This document shows, in pieces, positions 61,825-64,000 of a DNA stretch of 64,000 nucleotides. Each line of letters opens with the position of its first letter. Within the stretch, counting starts at the first letter, position 1. The position numbers and the translations under genes were made by a program. The stretch comes from Kribbella sp. VKM Ac-2568 (GTDB taxonomy: Bacteria; Actinomycetota; Actinomycetes; Propionibacteriales; Kribbellaceae), in assembly GCF_004345365.1 (NCBI RefSeq), contig NZ_SLVF01000008.1, positions 1 through 64,000 of the forward strand. Reading direction: 5' to 3'. The notes under the pieces were generated by a model. It saw only the letters and a list, made by a program, of their open reading frames with translations. It was not told the origin of the DNA and did no database searches.

Positions 61825-62834
61825 GAGCCCGGCCGGGTCTGCGGCGAGTTGCGCGCGGTCATCGCGGCGTCGCGGACCACGATCGTGCCGAGCACCTCGT
61901 CGATCTGCTTCAGCTGCCCGTCCTCGAGCTTCACGCCCGCGGCCTTCACGTTCTCGGTGACCTGCTCGGGCCGGGAGGCGCCGGTGATCGCCGAGGAGAC
62001 GTTCGGGTTCTGCAGCACCCAGGCGATCGCCAGCTGGGACAGGCTCAGCCCGACCTCGTCCGCGATCGGCTTCAGCTCCTGCACCCGGGTCAGCACGTCG
62101 TCGGTGAGGAAGCGCTTCACCATGTCCGCGCCACCCTTCTCGTCGGTGGCGCGCGACCCGGCCGGCGGCTGCTCGCCCGGCTTGTACTTGCCCGTCAGGA
62201 CGCCCTGCGCGATCGGCGAGAACACCACCTGCCCGATCCCGAGCTCCTCCGACGCCGGCACCACCTCGGCCTCGATCACCCGCCAGAGCATGCTGTACTG
62301 CGGCTGGTTGGAGACCAGCGGGATCCGCAGCTCCCGGGCCAGCCGGTGGCCCTCCTGCAACTGCTCGGCCGTCCACTCCGACGTACCGATGTAGAGCGCC
62401 TTGCCGGCCCGGACGACGTCGGCGAAGGCCTCCATCGTCTCCTCCAGCGGCGTCTCCGTGTCGAACCGGTGCGCCTGGTAGACGTCCACGTAGTCGGTCT
62501 TCAGCCGCTTCAGCGACCCGTTGATCGACTCGTGGATGTGCTTGCGCGACAGCCCGACGTCGTTGGGTCCGCCCGGCCCGGTCGGCCAGTACACCTTGGT
62601 GAGGATCTCCAGCGACTCCCGCCGCACGCCCTCGAGCGCCTCACCCAGCACCGTCTCCGCCTTGGTGTTGGCGTAGACGTCCGCGGTGTCGAACGTGGTG
62701 ATCCCGGCCTCCAGGGCCGCCTTCACGCAGGCCTTCGCCTGCTCGTTCTCCACCTGCGAGCCATGGGTGAGCCAGTTCCCGTAGGAGATCTCGCTGACCT
62801 TCAATCCACTGTTGCCGAGATACCGAAAGTCCAT
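61821..62834 (-). CDS. Aldo/keto reductase (YghZ/Kv-beta-like group)
   Basis: 337 aa from the ATG of MDFRYLGNSGLKVSEISYGN. Catalytic residues are in TTFDTADVYAN (Asp, Tyr), EILTKVYWP (Lys) and VYQAHRFD (His). PIAQGVLTGKYKPGEQPPAG and SAITGASRPEQVTENVKAAG are typical of the AKR group related to potassium-channel beta subunits and YghZ. NADPH-dependent carbonyl reduction is likely, with unknown substrate. It is coupled to the small downstream gene. Confidence 0.87.
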   Translation of the reverse strand: MDFRYLGNSGLKVSEISYGNWLTHGSQVENEQAKACVKAALEAGITTFDTADVYANTKAETVLGEALEGVRRESLEILTKVYWPTGPGGPNDVGLSRKHIHESINGSLKRLKTDYVDVYQAHRFDTETPLEETMEAFADVVRAGKALYIGTSEWTAEQLQEGHRLARELRIPLVSNQPQYSMLWRVIEAEVVPASEELGIGQVVFSPIAQGVLTGKYKPGEQPPAGSRATDEKGGADMVKRFLTDDVLTRVQELKPIADEVGLSLSQLAIAWVLQNPNVSSAITGASRPEQVTENVKAAGVKLEDGQLKQIDEVLGTIVVRDAAMTARNSPQTRPGS

Positions 62835-62888
62835 GACCCCGACCCTACTTCCCCGGCTCCTCCCACACCCGCCCGCGTCGCCGGACAG

Positions 62889-62902
62889 CCGCAGTACTGC
62901 GG
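62889..62902. repeat. Perfect palindrome CCGCAGTACTGCGG
   Basis: A 14-bp perfect palindrome in the 196-bp divergent gap between the aldo/keto reductase and the YCII gene. It is the full form of a GCAGTAC word seen often elsewhere in the window, and is a candidate protein-binding site or structural repeat. Confidence 0.45.
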
Positions 62903-63030
62903 GACGCCGGGCGCGGGTGAGCCGGGGGTGCGGGAAACTTCGGGTGGGTGTCGATCCGGACCATGCGTGTTCGTGTTGGTGGTGAGAAGCGGCCTGCGGG
63001 CCGGACGATTGCTGACCAGGGAGTGACGAG

Positions 63031-63375
63031 ATGAAGCAGTATCTGTTGGCAGTGCAGCTGGTCGAGGGATCCCAGGCGCCGGAAGCTCCGGACGAGGGAG
63101 GCGACGTGGACGCCCTGAACCGCGAGATGGTGGCGGAGGGTGTCTGGGTGTTCGGCGGCGGGCTGGAGCCGCGGTCGACGGCCTCGGTGGTGCGGGCCGA
63201 CGGTGGCGAGGTGCTGATCACCGACGGGCCGTTCGCGGAGAGCAAGGAGTACATGGCCGGGTTCTGGGTGATCAAGGTGCCCGACCTGGACGCCGCCCTC
63301 GTCTGGGCGACCAAGGCGACCAAGGCCTGCCGCCAGCCGGTCGAGGTCACCCCCTTCGACGACGAGGTGGCGTGA
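63031..63375 (+). CDS. YCII-related (DGPF) domain protein
   Basis: 114 aa with the single alpha/beta-barrel-like YCII fold: MKQYLLAVQLVEG at the start, then VLITDGPFAESKEYMAGFWV with the DGPF motif, and VEVTPFDDEVA at the end. Members often accompany ECF sigma factors; none is adjacent here. Function is uncertain. The start has AGTGACGAG upstream, a modest ribosome site. Confidence 0.85.
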   Translation: MKQYLLAVQLVEGSQAPEAPDEGGDVDALNREMVAEGVWVFGGGLEPRSTASVVRADGGEVLITDGPFAESKEYMAGFWVIKVPDLDAALVWATKATKACRQPVEVTPFDDEVA

Positions 63376-63413
63376 CCAACGCCTGCTGACCGCCGGCTGA
63401 CCGCGGCAGTCGG

Positions 63414-64000
63414 TCAGGGGTTCCGGGCGATGAGTTCGACGAGCTTCGCGTGGGTGGCGGGATCGGCGGCCGCGAGCAGGCCCGGGCCGGTGTGCAGGGG
63501 TTGCCCGCGGAGGTCGGTGACGACGCAGCCGGCCGCCTGACAGAGGGCGATGCCGGCGGTGAAGTGGACACTGTCGCGCAACTGACCGTTGGTCACGTAC
63601 GCCGCGCGCCGCCCGGCCGCCACCCACGCGAGCGCCAGCGTGGTCGACGACACCCGCGGCCCGAAGGTGTCCCGGAACTCCGGGTCGAGCAGGATCTTCG
63701 CCGGCATGAGCTCCGCGTCCGGCGGCGCATCGACGTCGATGTCCACGATCCGCGAACCGGCCGAAGGCTCCAGCGGTGAGTCGGAACCGCCACGCCGTAC
63801 TGCGGCCGTGGTCCCGTCGGTCCAGAACACCTCGTCACTGAGCGGATCCGCCACCGCTGACACGAGGCGCTGACCACTCGCCTGGAGCGCGACGTTCGTG
63901 CAGAACAGGGGAGTCTGCGCCGCGAAGTTGAGCGTCCCGCACAGCGGATCGACCAGCCAGGTCCGGGTCTGCCCGTCACCAGAACCGCCGTTGGCGCCGT
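63414..64000 (-). CDS. Inositol-monophosphatase-like protein (5' end beyond window)
   Basis: The last 195 codons are present; the frame stays open to the window edge. TWLVDPLCGTLNFAA corresponds to the DPLDGTxNF metal motif with the second Asp replaced by Cys. SVHFTAGIALCQAAGCVVTD near the end corresponds to the C-terminal metal-binding WDxAAG region but lacks its Asp. Both changes suggest reduced or altered metal catalysis. The substrate is unknown. Confidence 0.72.
   Translation of the reverse strand, partial: GANGGSGDGQTRTWLVDPLCGTLNFAAQTPLFCTNVALQASGQRLVSAVADPLSDEVFWTDGTTAAVRRGGSDSPLEPSAGSRIVDIDVDAPPDAELMPAKILLDPEFRDTFGPRVSSTTLALAWVAAGRRAAYVTNGQLRDSVHFTAGIALCQAAGCVVTDLRGQPLHTGPGLLAAADPATHAKLVELIARNP

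Overview
The window is 64 kb of GC-rich (about 70%) DNA with gene families typical of Actinomycetota: a GlnR box at glnA, DUF4191, RDD, SCO2322-like and DUF6297-like proteins, and mycobacterial-type adenosine kinase. Gene content and style suggest a Propionibacteriales member such as Kribbella, but that is inference. No tRNA, rRNA, CRISPR array, intact insertion sequence or prophage was recognised.

Layout. 1-814 is gene-free and holds a large nested inverted repeat. 815-6.0 kb: adenosine kinase, O-methyltransferase plus ABC exporter operon, MazG-like and cyclase-fold genes. 6.1-11.4 kb: PGRP amidase, aldo/keto reductase, and a probable organosulfur group (flavin monooxygenase, truncated reductase, cysteine dioxygenase, LysR). 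11.4-17 kb: glnA, RDD, cyclopropane-synthase-like, DUF4191 and lipA. 17-25.5 kb: two-component pair, a membrane protein with a duplicated PLD-like module, Nat-type ABC exporter, LysR, acidic membrane protein. 26-37.6 kb: lipB, pseudokinase, epimerase, E2 acyltransferase, E3 dehydrogenase, small genes, pepA, gcvT. 38-44.3 kb: five-gene peptide importer. 44.4-49.4 kb: LtrA and an ADH/amidohydrolase/DUF59/IclR cassette. 49.5-54.1 kb: ROK-regulated sugar importer. 54.1-55.3 kb: gene-free and repeat-rich, next to cobS. 55.3-61.5 kb: a cobalamin-riboswitch-led ECF transporter and cobU/cobS operon. 61.6-64 kb: aldo/keto reductase, YCII protein and a partial inositol-monophosphatase-like gene.

How it works together. 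lipA, lipB, lipoyl E2, E3 and gcvT form a lipoate/2-oxoacid-dehydrogenase/glycine-cleavage neighbourhood. The order glnA-RDD-DUF4191-lipA-lipB-epimerase-E2-pepA-gcvT-cobS follows a block I remember from Mycobacterium and Streptomyces, so genes interrupting it are the likely accessory cargo. Regulatory elements readable from sequence include a double GlnR box, a cobalamin riboswitch, a tandem ROK operator and several strong terminators. Hairpins also lie directly after both solute-binding-protein genes. Three decayed genes (DHFR-like, VOC, GntR) and a triplicated cobS 3' tail show local rearrangement.
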